From Eonycteris spelaea (taxonomy: Eukaryota; Chordata; Mammalia; Chiroptera; Pteropodidae), in contig PUFA01000081.1 of NCBI GenBank assembly GCA_003508835.1, positions 7,874,001-7,938,000 of the forward strand: a stretch of 64,000 bases of DNA. Reading direction: 5' to 3'. Below the pieces are notes generated by a model. It searched no databases and was not told where the DNA came from. It saw only the letters and a program-made list of their open reading frames with translations. How positions within the stretch are numbered: the stretch's first letter is position 1; each line of letters begins with the position of its first letter. Shown here one piece after another: positions 1 to 13,439 of this stretch. Position numbers and translations under genes: made by a program.

Positions 1-1365
<1,365 letters not shown>

Positions 1366-2764
1366 TATCAGAGGGGAATGAGGCTCACAGAGGGAAATGC
1401 TGGGTTTATCTGGTATTCTGGAGGCCTGGACCACCCCTAACAGTAACTTTGGGCTGAAGGAGACAGTGTCACCTGTGGGTACATCAGCTAGGCACTTTTA
1501 TTGGCTTCAAGTTCAGAGCGGGCTTTTCCGGAGCATCTACTGAGAATAGACACATGTGATGATATTTGGCACTTTCAGGCACTGTGTTCTAGCTTCAGCC
1601 CTCCTGTGTACCCATCTTCATGTCCCCGTTGGACCTGTGGGTGAGGAAGGGTTCATCATGATCTGCATAAAATCATGTTTCTCTCCCCTCTTGCAGCCAT
1701 TCTAATACTTTCTCAAGTACTTTGGGAAGGTGACATTAGGTATCTTTCTCCCTACACTCAAAAAAAAATTAATTTAAAAAGCAGGAAAAAAAATAGCTGT
1801 TGCCTAGAGACAAGAAGAGGTTTATAGGAAACATGGAAAGAAATGAGAGCTCAGCATCAGTCAAAGCAGCTGCTGTGGTTGGCCCGTTGAACCTCCTCAT
1901 TCTCTACTTCTCAGCCAAATGCCACCGCCTCCCAGAAGCCTCCTCTGCTTTTCTTCCCCGCAGCACTTTGTTCCATCAAGCTCAGCCCAGCCTCCTTCCC
2001 ACTGTTACAATGACCCATCTGTTCACCTTTCTCCTTCCCCGGACCCTGAGTTCCACAGAGAGAACTTGCTTGGCTCTGTGCCCTTGAGGCCTGGCGCACA
2101 GTGGGCATTTGGTATATGGTGGCTGGTGTTATTACTGCTCCTAGTCATTGTCACATTAATGAGAGCGATAATCAGTGTTTGAGCAAATGAATGGTGCGGC
2201 ACTTCCTGTTTCCACCCCACCTCTCCCCAGGCAGGGAAACCAGGGCTGCAGTGAGCAGGGCCTCATTAAGTGCTGATTAATTATGCAAAGTAGAGTCTTT
2301 TGTCACACACAAATTGGGGGGTTAACCTGAAGTGTTAAAGAGGCTGACAGGGACAGAGCTGTAAGAACAGGCCATTGGCATGGGCAGCACGGGCTTGGAG
2401 CAGGCAGGTGGAAGGCCCTAGTGGACTCCCAGCCCTGGGTGCCACCAGCCAGAGAGCCTTCATGCCAACCCTCCACCTGAAGCCTCGGGTCTGACCAAGG
2501 GCGCCTCTCAGCCTCTGGGCCCAGCAAGGAGCCAACACTTGGCTGCCGAGACTGTGAACCAGCAAACGCTTGGGCTTTACATGCCAACCTTCTGGCTTCA
2601 TGAAGGAATATCTGTGAGCAGTCACACATTCAAATTGCCAAATGGGCCATGTCATCCTCGGCCTTCACAGTAATTGCTGGCAGGATTTTCTCCCTCATTT
2701 ATAGACATTTAAAGCTCGGCTCTAGGGAAAAAAATAGGCCACAAATTTCTCATTTTCCACCAAG

Positions 2765-2945
2765 GCAGTGCAGTGGGTGGTTAAGGGCATGGGCTCTGCA
2801 GCCAGGGCCACTGGTTTAGTTCTCAGCCCGGACACTGGTTAGTTAGATGACTTTTGACAATGTTCTCACTGCTCCATGTCTCGGTTTCTCCGTATGAACG
2901 TTGGGGATAACAGTAGTGCCTGCCTTGTAATTGGACACTTTCTGG
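2765..2945 (+). repeat. MIR SINE
   Basis: The 5' head 'gtgggtggttaagggcatgg' and the internal 'tctcggtttctccgtatga' and 'ataacagtagtgcctgcc' blocks match MIR in order. Confidence 0.75.
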
Positions 2946-3009
2946 GCCTCTCACTGAACTAAATCTCACAGATCTGTATCCTATAGAGCTGTCATTCCTG
3001 CATCCCATA

Positions 3010-3625
3010 AAGATTGACTACGCACCTACTATATGCCAAGCCCTGGGCCAAAATGGGGACACAGCTGTGCACAAGCCAGTTTGAGTCCCTCCCCCAGGGT
3101 CTTTCACGCCACAAGATTCAGTTTGCACTTAACAGGGACCTACTGCAAGCCAGGCCCTGCAATGTGTGGGCCTTCCCAGCAGTAACTCAGCACGAACTGA
3201 GCAACTGAGAAGGAAACACTTTGTTAAAACTGCGCGTTCGTAAAATATGCTGTGGAGGCCCAAAGAACGAATGAGGCTGTCGGGAGGGCTGGAGGAGGTG
3301 GCATTTGAACTGCACTTTGGAGGAACTTACAAGTGAACAAGAAGAGCATGTATAGACGCAAAGTGGTGAGACCGTCCCACAGTCCGTCCCGGGGGCACGT
3401 GGAGTGTGGCTGGTGGGAAGGGGAGATGAGGCCAAGTGGAGAGGGTGGCCCTGACAGGCAGGCTGACGGAAGCCAGTGGGTAACATTGAACTGCAGGGTT
3501 ACGTGGTTGGATTTGCACATGAGAAAGGTCCCTGCGAAAGCCAGTGTGCAGAAGGTCAGGGTGAGGTGGAGGGAAGGAGGCCAGTGGGGAGGCTGTTGGA
3601 GTCATCCAGGATAGGTGCTGAGGCT
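3010..3625 (-). repeat. L2 LINE fragment (antisense)
   Basis: On the + strand it starts with the reverse complement of the L2 3' end ('cacctactatatgccaagcc'). It then passes through the 'gtggcatttgaactg', 'aggaggccagtgggg' and 'gagtcatccagga' blocks that lie further upstream in L2. Confidence 0.65.
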
Positions 3626-3844
3626 GCCCAACCTCTGCCTCTGGTTTTCGGTGTCATTTCTGGCATGTGGGAGCAAACACAAGACTGACCTTTACAATCC
3701 CAGCAACCCCCAGGGGATGGTTTCTTAGGAGTGCCCAGGTACAGAGGGTGTTAGGGACAAGCAGTCTGCCCTGATCGAATTGACTCCTGGCTGATGGGAG
3801 GCACAGGGCAGCGCAGAGGGCCCTTTCCAGAGCCAGCTGGCTAA

Positions 3845-4767
<923 letters not shown>

Positions 4768-4868
4768 GAAGCAACCGCTTCTATGATAACATCGAAGACA
4801 TGATTGGCTACCGGCCATTGTCGCTCATTAAATGGTGCTGGAAGGTTGTGACCCCCGGGATCTGTGCG
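4768..4868 (+). CDS. SLC6A11: SLC6A11 coding exon: TM10-TM11 loop and start of TM11
   Basis: This 101-bp exon completes the split Gly codon and reads [17 protein letters not shown], then [16 protein letters not shown], ending at GCG|GTAAGG. The 103 and 101 bp exons sum to 68 codons, so phase returns to 0. The [12 protein letters not shown] motif is typical of the SLC6 GABA and creatine-type transporters. The K-V-V-T-P stretch differs from the M-I-M-T-P I recall in human GAT-3, a conservative species difference at the start of TM11. Confidence 0.96.
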
Positions 4869-5655
4869 GTAAGGGCCCACCCCCCACCCACTTTTCTACT
4901 GCAGAGCCCGAGGCCTGGCAGAGCTGAAACTGAGGAGTTGGCTTCTGCCTGAGTGACCCTCTGTGCGCTCAGAAAGTCCGAAGCACCTGATAAATTCCTA
5001 AGTTGGAGTTATGGGGACAGTCTCTAGGCTTGGCAAGGGAGGGGCCCCCCTGAGACCCCAGCTCTGCCACCAGCTTGCTGTATGACCATAAGCAAGTCAC
5101 TATCCTTCTTGGAGCCTCAGATTCTATACCTGCAATCTGGGTAGCTGGGACCCACCCCCATGGGGCCGAGGACCTCATGAGAGACAACATTTGGCTTTGT
5201 TGTTAACTGCAAAAGCAGAACCGAGGGTAAAGTTAGGGCTCATGCTGTGCCCTCTCTGTGAACAGACTACAGAGAAGCCTTCGTGAGTAGGTGTTTAATA
5301 AGAAAACAGCCCACCGCTGTTCACCTAGTTCTTGGTAAGGCAAGTATCTCAGAGTATCTTCATAAACCATCATAGTTCTGAAAAGCAACTTTGAAACCAG
5401 CCCCAAGACATAGCCAGGGAAAAATAAAACTTCCTGACTGGGCAGAAGCAGAAGCTAAGGCTCCCGGGGGTGTAGAGAGGTCCTGGGAACTGGGGGCAGG
5501 GTCCATTCCCTGTGTGTCTGACTCCAGTGGGATGCACCTCAGACTCACTGCGGATCCGGGCAGAGCCTTCTCTGAGGCTGTCACATGGGGTCAACCCTTT
5601 TCCCTGCTGGCCTCCTGCATGCAGGCCCCAGGGACCTCTCCCCATCTCTCTGCAG
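4869..5655 (+). other. SLC6A11: SLC6A11 intron
   Basis: The donor is GTAAGG and the acceptor is CCCATCTCTCTGCAG. One MIR sits at about 5045-5190. An open frame of 178 codons crosses the next exon in the wrong frame and is a shadow. Confidence 0.85.
5045..5190 (+). repeat. MIR SINE
   Basis: 'cagctctgccaccagcttgc', 'tgaccataagcaagtcac' and 'gagcctcagattct' follow the MIR order. Confidence 0.75.
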
Positions 5656-5826
5656 GGCATTTTCATCTTCTTCCTGGTCAAGTACAAGCCTCTGAAGTAC
5701 AACAACATCTACACTTACCCCGCCTGGGGCTATGGCATCGGCTGGCTCATGGCCTTGTCCTCTATGCTCTGCATCCCCCTCTGGATCTTCATCAAGGTGT
5801 GGAAGACAGAGGGGAAGCTGCTGGAG
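5656..5826 (+). CDS. SLC6A11: SLC6A11 coding exon: TM11-TM12
   Basis: This 171-bp phase-0 exon encodes 57 residues. It finishes TM11 (G-I-F-I-F-F-L-V), adds the extracellular loop [18 protein letters not shown], then TM12 ([20 protein letters not shown]), and ends in the first cytoplasmic residues [11 protein letters not shown]. The donor is GAG|GTGAGA at 5826/5827. Because the exon ends in phase 0, any downstream phase-0 acceptor could supply a different tail (see 15,644). Confidence 0.96.
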
Positions 5827-6104
5827 GTGAGACAGCGGGGAGGAGGGGCCAGCAAGGACAGCCTCAGAGGGCCCAAGGACAGGGTGGGGCTTGGCTCTGC
5901 CTCAGGTGGGCGGATGATCAGGCTTGAGTTCCTGAGCGCCGCCTGCCTCTCTGGGTCTCAGCTTCTCATCTAGGCAGTGGGTGTGATGAGAACTGGCCTC
6001 CACGTCTCTTCCAGGGCAGCCGTGACCGGCTCTTCCCTGGCAGATGTTCATCGTGACCACTATATAGAGGCATCTCTGTGAGGGCTCAGGGTTGACCCTG
6101 TTTC

Positions 6105-6270
6105 CCTGAGCTCAGCCACAGTTTCCTCATTGTAAAATGGGGACAAACAGCAGTTTCTAACTTACAGATGTTTTTGGGAGGACTCACTCGGTTCCTATAG
6201 GGAAAGCACTTAGACCAAGACCTGGAAGATAAAATGACCGAGTGTTAGCTCTCACTGTTCTGTTAATGCA
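6105..6270 (+). repeat. MIR SINE (3' part)
   Basis: 'cacagtttcctcattgtaaa' followed by 'aaagcacttagacca' matches the MIR second half. Confidence 0.65.
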
Positions 6271-6479
6271 TTAAGGACCCCATTCCCAGGGCACAGGGAG
6301 AGAATCTGACCTATCCTGTGTCGTCATCCTGCTGGGCCCTGTATATGCTGTATCTCCTTTAGTTCTCAGACTAAACCAGGGTGCTGGCATCATTTTCTAC
6401 ATTTAATAGGTAGAGAAATTGATGCTCAGAGAAATCGTCATACAACCCAAAATTATCATCACACAGCCAAAAATTAGCA

Positions 6480-7168
6480 AACCAGATTTTTTGTTGAGAT
6501 ACATTATATTAGTTTCAGGGACACAACATAATGGTTCAGTGTTCGTATTTATTGTGAAATGATCACTGCAATAAGTCTGGTTAACATCTGTCATCATACA
6601 GAGTTACAAATTTGCTTTCTTGTGATGATAACTTTTAAGATTTATTCTCTTGACAACTTTTAAATATGCTATACAGTATTATTTAACCATAGTCTCCAGG
6701 CTGTACATTACATATCCATGACCTAATGTCTTTTGAACCCCTTCACCATTTTGCCAACCCCTCCCCCAATCTGTCTCTATATGAGCTTGTATTGTTTTAT
6801 TCAGATTCCACATATAAGTGAAATCCTATAGTATTTGTCTTTCTCTGTCTGATTTATCTCACTTCGCATAATGTCCTCAAGGTTCATCCATGTTGTCACA
6901 AATGGCAAGATTTCCTGTTTTGTGGCTGTGTAATATTCCTGTGTGTGTGTGTGACATTTTCTTTATCCATCAATGGATGCTTAAGTTACTTAGGGTACTT
7001 CCATATCTTAGCTATTGTACATAATGCTGTGATGAACATGGGGTACAGATATTTTCCAGTTAGTGTTTTTCTCTTATTCAGATAAATCTCAGAAGTGGAA
7101 TTACTAGATCATATGGTTGTTCTATTTTTAATTTTTTGAGGAAACTCCATACTGTTTTCCATAGTAGA
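6480..7168 (-). mobile_element. L1 LINE 3' end (old L1M-type), antisense to SLC6A11
   Basis: The + strand reads as the reverse complement of the end of L1 ORF2 and the 3' UTR. Blocks 'ttgttgagatacattatatt', 'catataagtgaaatcctata', 'gttcatccatgttgtcacaa' and 'ctttatccatcaatggatgc' occur in the order expected for an inverted copy. It is disrupted by stops and indels and truncated at the 5' side. Confidence 0.85.
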
Positions 7169-7432
7169 AACCAAGTTTTTAAAAACAATTTTATCGAAGT
7201 ATGTTTTATATGTGATAAATTCTCCCATTTGGGTATACAGTTCAGTGTAGTGCAATTATCACCATAAATCCGTTTTAGAACATTTTCATCACCCTAGTAA
7301 GATCCCTCTTGCCCATTCACAGTAAACTCTGTTTCCGCCCCAAGACAACATGAATCTCCTTTCTGTCTTCACGGATTTGCCTTTTCTGGACACTTTCTCT
7401 CAGTGGAATGGTACCGTATGTGGTCTCTTGGT
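7169..7432 (-). mobile_element. Second L1-derived fragment, antisense
   Basis: Blocks 'attttatcgaagtatgtttt', 'tgcaattatcaccataaatc', 'agaacattttcatcacccta' and 'cggatttgccttttctggac' match a common old L1M 3' region in inverted orientation. It abuts the preceding L1 piece, so the two may be one rearranged insertion or nested copies. Confidence 0.6.
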
Positions 7433-7534
7433 GGCAGACTGAATTACAATCCGAGCCATCTGATTCCAGAGCACTCTCTATTTAGTCTCCTTTCCCGCCT
7501 CTCCAGGATTAGATGGTTTGAGTCAGTTTCTCGC

Positions 7535-7756
7535 TCATTTAGCAACTGTTTGCAGTGTGCCAGACACTATGCTAAGCCATTTACAAACACCGAGCCATTG
7601 AATCTTCATAGCAGTCCTGTGAGGTAGAGGCTCTTATTGTCCTCATTTCACAGATGCGGAAGCCGAAGCACAGAGAAGTGAAACAGCTTGCCCAAGGGCA
7701 CGCAGCCTCTAAGCGGTGGAGCAGAGACCCTGAAGTCTGTGCTCTCATCCCCTGAG
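7535..7756 (-). repeat. MIR SINE, near full length
   Basis: The inverted order is visible: 'cagtgtgccagacactatgc', 'cctcatttcacagatgcgga', 'cttgcccaagggcacgcagc'. Confidence 0.8.
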
Positions 7757-8515
7757 CTTTACTCATGAGCTTGCCTCATGTCACTGCCATACTCCATTGT
7801 AGGGCCCTGTCTTTGCCCCAGTGCCTCACCCAAAGGATCTCAGGGGTTGACCTTGGTCTCCCAGGACAAGGTCAGAGGGAGACAGGGGTGGGTGTATGTG
7901 TGCAGACATCCAAATGTAAGTGCCCACTCAGAGTCGGCTTCACTTAGCCTGCCTGCCTACTAAGAGGCCTGGGCTCCAGAAAAAGTGTGCATTCAGGTAG
8001 AAGGAGCAAGCCTGTTTATGCCCCCAGTAAGTCAGGTCCTTGCCTTCTGCAGGGAATGCAGGTCAAAGGCATTTGGTTAATTCTGATTTGGAGCCAAACA
8101 GGTTCAGAGGAGAGTAGTCCTGTAGCCCTAAGGCCTTGGCCACTGCAGACCCCTGCCCAAACTTCCAGTGGTCTGTCGGTATTCAGAGACACCCTCCTGG
8201 CAAGTCCTCCAGAGCATCTCTCAGGCCTGCTGTGCGAGGGGAGCAAGGGGGAAAGGGGAGGCTACTTTGCTGAGCTCCCTCCATCTTCCTAAACTCACAC
8301 ATCCCCTGCACAGAGATCAGGGCTTGTTAAAGACAGCAAAGTCTTTGGAGGTAGTCAGACCTGGCTTTCAGGCCTTCCTTACTGAGAGAACTTGTGTCTG
8401 TTAGTCTCCCTCCTTCCATTCCCAGAAGGTTCTCCCAACTGACAGGAAGGATCTGGATGGAGAAATGGGGTTAATGCTACTTACCTCAGAGAATTGCGAG
8501 GATAGCTTTCCTGTG

Positions 8516-8706
8516 CTAATCTGTGGCTAGGCCAACTAATCTGAGCTTCATGATAATCCTGGAAGGCAGGTACCATTGTTATCCCTCTTTGACACATGAG
8601 GAAACTGAGGCACAAAGAGGTTAAGTTTCCTGCTCCAGTTAAATGGTAGACCTGGGTTCAAACCGAGGCACCTGGCTCCCGAGCTCATGCTCTTAACCCT
8701 GTCATG
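8516..8706 (-). repeat. MIR SINE
   Basis: 'acatgaggaaactgaggcac', 'cagacctgggttcaaaccga'-type and 'tgctcttaaccctgtca' blocks identify an inverted MIR including its tRNA-like head. Confidence 0.8.
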
Positions 8707-9194
8707 TGTCAAGTGTTCAGCATGGGCGAGACTGCCTGTTAATCCCAACCTGGGCACTGTAGGTTTGGCCTCTTAAGCCTGGCAAGATCTGAAAGAGAAG
8801 ACAGAACCTTGATCATGGAAAATCATCCACACACAAGTCTTCCCAGCCATCCTAGGGAAAAAGGTTTTGCCCGAAAGGACCTTTGGCCCAGTGTCGTCTC
8901 CCGAGGGAACCTGGGACACACCAGAAGCTGAGATGCGAAACCCCAAGGCAGGGCTATGGCAGCAGGGGTGTCAGGAGTGTACTCATGGCCTCTGCTCCCT
9001 CATCAGTACAGTGGGGCCAGCCTTCCCAGCCCAGTGCCTGCTACTTTGCAAGGTGGCATGAAGCTGTGGCTGAGTTGGCATTAGTGATAGTGTTTGCACC
9101 TTTGAGTTGTAGCCCAAGGAGTACAAGGCACACACATGTTCCCCTGGGTGGTGGCAGCAGACTGAAACCCCTTTTGTGGGAAATCTTCCAGTTT

Positions 9195-9375
9195 ATCCAG
9201 CAATCATGTAAACAGCCCCAGAGGTGCCTTACTCACCCTCACAATAGCTCTTTCAGCAGGTACTATTCTCGCATTTCACAGATGGGGAATAGAGCTCACA
9301 GAGGTTAGGTGAGTTGCCCAACACAGCTAGTGAGTGGCCACAAAGCGATTCAGACCCAGCTGCTCTGTCTCTACC
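9195..9375 (-). repeat. MIR SINE
   Basis: 'catttcacagatggggaata' and 'gagttgcccaacacagctag' mark an inverted copy. Confidence 0.75.
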
Positions 9376-9429
9376 AGAGGGAAGGAGTAGGGCAGTCAGC
9401 CCTGATTATAGCTCTCTCATCCTGGTCAC

Positions 9430-9606
9430 CTGCAGCAGGCCAGGTACAGGTGAGCACTTCCAAACGTCCTAACACCTCACCAAATTCTGGGAATGGGCAT
9501 CTGTTATCCCCACTTTCCAGAGGCAGAAACTGAGACCCAGAGCTCAAGTCATCACCCAGGACAGCGTTCTGAGTGGCAGAGCTGAGGCCCAGACCTTGGT
9601 CTCATG
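9430..9606 (-). repeat. MIR SINE
   Basis: 'ccccactttccagaggcaga', 'aactgagacccagagctc' and 'gagtggcagagctgagg' are seen in inverted MIR order. It ends about 110 bp before the last exon. Confidence 0.65.
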
Positions 9607-9715
9607 ACGCCATGGCCCCGCCATGCCTGCTGTGAGGCTGGGAGAGGCCGAGGCAGGCCCCGGGACCCCGGCAGCCACTCTCAGACAGCTCTTCTTCTCC
9701 TTTCCATCCACCTAG

Positions 9716-9868
9716 AAATTCCGGAAGTTGACGATCCCCAGTGCTGACCTGAAAATGCGGGGCAAGCTTGGGGCAGGCCCACGGACGGTGATGGTTAATG
9801 ACTGTGACGCCAAACTCAAGGGCGATGGGACCATTGCAGCCATCACAGAGAAGGAGACGCACTTCTGA
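9716..9868 (+). CDS. SLC6A11: SLC6A11 terminal coding exon: cytoplasmic tail and stop
   Basis: The exon encodes 50 residues from K-F-R-K-L-T-I-P and ends in TGA at 9866-9868. The tail contains [28 protein letters not shown] and the terminus T-E-K-E-T-H-F. This tail is what separates GAT-3 from its paralogues: GAT-1 ends E-A-Y-I and BGT-1 ends E-T-H-L, as I recall them. The final T-H-F resembles a PDZ-type ligand, and the tails of GAT-3 and BGT-1 are known to guide polarised membrane sorting. Exons in this window give 221 residues of a protein of about 630. All splice phases agree, no frameshift or premature stop is present, and the gene looks intact over this part. Confidence 0.97.
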   Translation, partial: KFRKLTIPSADLKMRGKLGAGPRTVMVNDCDAKLKGDGTIAAITEKETHF

Positions 9869-10464
9869 GTGTCCACCTGCCACGCTGGATGCGTCAGCTT
9901 CCTTCTCCTCCCCCGTGTGTATAAATGAATACCTGAAACACAGTGCTTCACCTAATGATAGAGGCTTGCTTGTTTTGCACAGGACTTATTAACAAGTTAA
10001 TTCTAAGGTGGTCGTGTACACTCTGGTTTAAAGTCACATTCCCCTCCTCACCCCAATTATCATGTAAGTAACATTATGAAGAGATAATATGTACGTGGAC
10101 TAGCAGAGTCTTTTTGTGCTAGACTATTTTAACCACTCTTTTCCAGGGATTAGGAAGAAATGTATCATATGGTCAAACTTTTATACTCGGGCTGTGGGCA
10201 GGTGGAGTGGGAGCGATGCCTGCCCGCCTCTGTCAGCCTTTTTAATCAACTAGGCCATGTCCCATGTTTGTCCCTGAGCATTGCAGCCGCCCCTCTTCCA
10301 CGTACCCGGAGTGGGGGTGGGGGCTTTCCCCCCGCTCCAAATGCTCCCTTTCCCATTCTCAACCTCTTAGCTGTGGGTTTGTAGACTATGTCAGAACAGA
10401 AGAAGTCCCACCAGACTCGGGACTGCTGAGTTGCAGGCACCTGTCTGCCCGGATCCCACCACGT

Positions 10465-10540
10465 GACCTCGGGCACTCCCACTCCCTGGCTGTCAGTTTC
10501 CCCATCTCCCAAATGGGAACAACTGGACCAAGTAACTTCG
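10465..10540 (+). repeat. MIR fragment inside the 3' UTR
   Basis: 'cacgtgacctcgggcactcc' then 'tcagtttccccatctcccaa' match the MIR central region only. Confidence 0.6.
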
Positions 10541-11971
10541 AGGTTCTTCCCGGCCTGGCCACATCTTTTGGGGATTCTTGTTGTGTGCCTCGCTGGCTTG
10601 CAGACCTGTTGTTCATCTTGGGTTCTTCTGAAGATTCATAGTCAGTTATCCCTGTCTCCACCCTCTGCCTGCTTCTTTTCAATCAAGTTTCTCATGGAAA
10701 CAATGCGGTGGTAATGTGTGTTTTCCCCAAAGCTCTAGTTTGATTTCTTCCCTGAGCAGTGCGTTCTCTGGAGACCAGCCAGGTCCTGGCCCCCACGACA
10801 GGCTCCTGCTCTGTCTGCTCTCGCCCTCGGCTCTGCCCCTCCATCCTCGGCAGGGCTGGCTGGAGTTGCCTGAGCTCTGGTTCGTGGACTTAGGAAGCAG
10901 CCTCTATTCTGCTTGTCACTGTTTGTCCTGCCACTGTCCCAGCTGGGATCTACATTGTAGGGCTTTCCACCATCCTCCCAGGGGAAGGAGCTACAGGTGG
11001 ACCCGGAGCCTAGTTTTGTACCCCAATCCCTTCTTTATCTTCCTGCCACATCTTCTCCCTCTGGTTGGTCCAGGCCCTTTCTCTCCCCCACCATCCTGAT
11101 ACCTCTCAATCCTCTCCTATTCTTCCTGACACCAGCAGAACCTTCGAACCTTTGCGGAGACTTCTTCCCTACCCTTTTTTAGGGTGCCATCCTACCTGTG
11201 TCTCCCACCAGAGGGCTGAGAACCCTCAGCACTTACTGAAAGGGAGACCTGGGCTCCCTGGTCCTCCTCGGTGCAGGCCTGGGGTCTAGGGTGGGCTGAC
11301 ACTCCAGACCTCTCTGGGTGATCTCTTTCTTCTTCAATTGGATTTGACATCAAACCTCTGCCTTGGATTCTGAGTTATTGGGGGACAGGAAAGTTTCATT
11401 CTTTATCCTTCCTTTTCCTTCATGTTCCCAATTTTATTTAGTGGAAATACAAGTTTTCTCCAAACTTAGGCTTTAGTCTCCTGCAATGAACCTGTGTGTT
11501 TGATTCACTCAAAAGTTCCCAAACTCCCAGCTTCTCTGCTCTAGGCAGTCCTCGTCTGGAACCCGAGTTTGCTGGGAGGGCTGTCCAGTGCCCCCAGGCA
11601 GGTCGGATGCCTGGTTCTGACCCCTTGGGCACACACAGCCCAGGCCTCCCCGGCCTCTCCCTGAGCTGTTTGATCTGGTGGACCCAGGAAGTAGACCCAG
11701 GAACATGAGGCTTGTTTGAGCCCCAGCTTGTTCCCATCCTCATCTGCTCTTCTTCCAACAGGTCCCGGGGAAGGCGTCTCCCCACTGCTGCTGCTGCTAC
11801 TGGTTCTCCCCCACAGCTCTCACAGACGCACAGCCCCGCAGTCTTCTGGGACACACTGCATTGTACATACATGTGGCACTTAACATTTCACTCACTTAAC
11901 ACTACTAATGGGGCCGGGCAGAGGGAGGGCCTTTGTTTTTTGTAATTTCCTACTAGTATTTGGGTAACTTT

Positions 11972-12001
11972 GGGGGGGGGAAGGGAAATGTGGGGGTGGG
12001 G
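11972..12001 (+). other. G-run cluster, possible RNA G-quadruplex
   Basis: Four G-runs lie within 30 bases: 11,972-11,980, 11,983-11,985, 11,992-11,996 and 11,998-12,001. Loops are 1-6 bases. The cluster is in the sense orientation of the 3' UTR, about 70 bases before the probable poly(A) signal. Confidence 0.5.
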
Positions 12002-12072
12002 AAACATCCTTGTGGTGACTTTTTTGATATTCATTAGAAACAATACATCCTTTCTGAGATATTTACAGTATT

Positions 12073-12078
12073 ATTAAA
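12073..12078 (+). terminator. SLC6A11: Probable SLC6A11 poly(A) signal ATTAAA
   Basis: The common variant hexamer ATTAAA is followed by a T/GT-containing stretch (tgtactgttttg) and 'tgtttttattgggt'. This gives a plausible cleavage site near 12,095-12,110. No AATAAA is seen between the stop codon and this site close to a better downstream element. Confidence 0.55.
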
Positions 12079-12354
12079 ATGAAAAAGGTTGTACTGTTTT
12101 GCATAATGAATGTTTTTATTGGGTATTCAAAGGGCACATGATTGTCTGCTTACTCATTTTTAAAAATTAAAGGAATGAACGAACTATATGTGACTGTTCC
12201 CAACAGAGTGGTCTTCATTGGGTTCTTCTTCCTGTTTTTTTATTACCTCCCTATTATTCCAGCAAACGCTTCTTTGTTCCATATTTGGGGGTTGCAGTCT
12301 CAGCTCAGGATTACAGATCAGAAACTCAGAGGTGTTTCGGGAGCCCACACACAC

Positions 12355-12615
12355 TCTTTCATGTATTTGCCATGCATTGAATGTCTACTGTGTGCTGGGC
12401 ACTGTGCAAGTTATCTCTTTAATTTCACAACAACCTCATAAAGTAGGCACTTCCCCCTCTTTATTTACTACTTACCCCCACTTTACATATAGGGGAAATT
12501 GGGGCACCGAGAAGTCAAGCCATGTGCCCAGTATCACACAGCTAGTAAACAGCAGGACTGGAAAGAGAAGTCAGGTCCATCTGACCTCAAAGCCTCAGTC
12601 CTTAGTCACTATGCC
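12355..12615 (-). repeat. MIR SINE, near full length
   Basis: 'ctactgtgtgctgggcactg', 'cacaacaacctcataaagta' and 'gtatcacacagctagtaaac' give the inverted MIR order. Confidence 0.85.
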
Positions 12616-12739
12616 TATGTGTCTCCTGCTACAAGGCCCCAAAGAAGGCAGCAGTCACCTCACAATGGTGACAGTAGCTGCCACAAAGCTCATGCACCTG
12701 TGCTAGTAGGCAGAGCTGCATGTGTGAGGCAGGCAAGGT

Positions 12740-12870
12740 GGGGTGGAAAGAGATGAGGATTTGGAGCATGCAGCCCTGCAGTGTGGCACTGGGCAAGTCT
12801 GCCCACTTCTTTGGGCCTCAACTTCGCCATTGGTAGAATGGTGAAGAAAATGAGCCTCAGAGAGGGAACA
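12740..12870 (+). repeat. MIR SINE
   Basis: 'gtgtggcactgggcaagtct' and 'gggcctcaacttcgccatt' match the MIR centre. Confidence 0.65.
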
Positions 12871-13189
12871 CGGCTGGCTCAGGATTCCGCTAGAAGTCTC
12901 CTACACCCCTGTCCCATACTTAGCCCCTTACACCATCTTAGGTTATGAAAAATCAGAAGAGCCCTTGGCCTGATCATTTTGTTAACCACTAGGGAACAAA
13001 GTCAGTCTTTGTTGTCAACTCTTGGCCTTCTCTGCCCCTCACTTTTGAATAAGGTCTACTTTGTGAGGGATATCCATGCACTGCTCTCAGAGTTTCCAGG
13101 CTAGTTGAAGTATCAGAACCACCCCCACAAGAAAGTACAGGGCAGAATGTGCCAGGGCCTAAGTGCTCAGGGAGTGCCAAGGGTAGCAG

Positions 13190-13400
13190 TAATAACTTTA
13201 TTGATACCTACTGTGTTCCGGGTGTCATGCCTACATTACCTCATCAGAGCCTTACAACAAATCCAAAAGATGTTATTCTCATTTTTCCTATGAAGGAACT
13301 AAAGTTTAGTCAGCTGCCCAGAGTCCTCAAGCTGGATAGCAGCTGAGTTGCGGTATCCGCCCTAGAGGTAGTCTGGCTCCGAGGCTCATGCACTTTTCAT
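13190..13400 (-). repeat. MIR SINE
   Basis: 'acctactgtgttccgggtgt', 'ttacaacaaatccaaaagat' and 'agtctggctccgaggctcat' are in inverted order. Confidence 0.75.
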
Positions 13401-13439
13401 AGACCATTCTTAGGAACCACCAAGTGCCACCATGGCCAT

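Larger units (their letters stand above)
5827..9715 (+). other. SLC6A11: SLC6A11 last intron
   Basis: The intron is 3.9 kb, with donor GTGAGA and acceptor TTTCCATCCACCTAG. It contains antisense L1 sequence (about 6480-7430) and a run of minus-strand MIRs. About 7760-8510 and 8710-9190 show no feature I recognise. Confidence 0.85.
9869..12100 (+). other. SLC6A11: SLC6A11 3' UTR (end approximate)
   Basis: The sequence after the stop is non-coding for about 2.2 kb up to a likely poly(A) site. It includes a C/T-rich middle (about 10,640-11,300), a partial MIR at about 10,465-10,540, a short CTG/CTC run near 11,786, and a G-run cluster at 11,972-12,001. The end is inferred from the ATTAAA at 12,073 and is not certain. 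A second ATTAAA lies near 12,166, and an earlier site could also be used. Confidence 0.75.

Noticed and set aside
5391..5973. 178- and 153-codon frames around the TM11-TM12 exon
   Set aside because: One is the wrong frame. The other is intron read-through around the true exon 5656-5826.
12142..12706. Open frames of 99 and 162 codons after the SLC6A11 end
   Set aside because: They overlap an inverted MIR and have no domain or neighbouring splice evidence.
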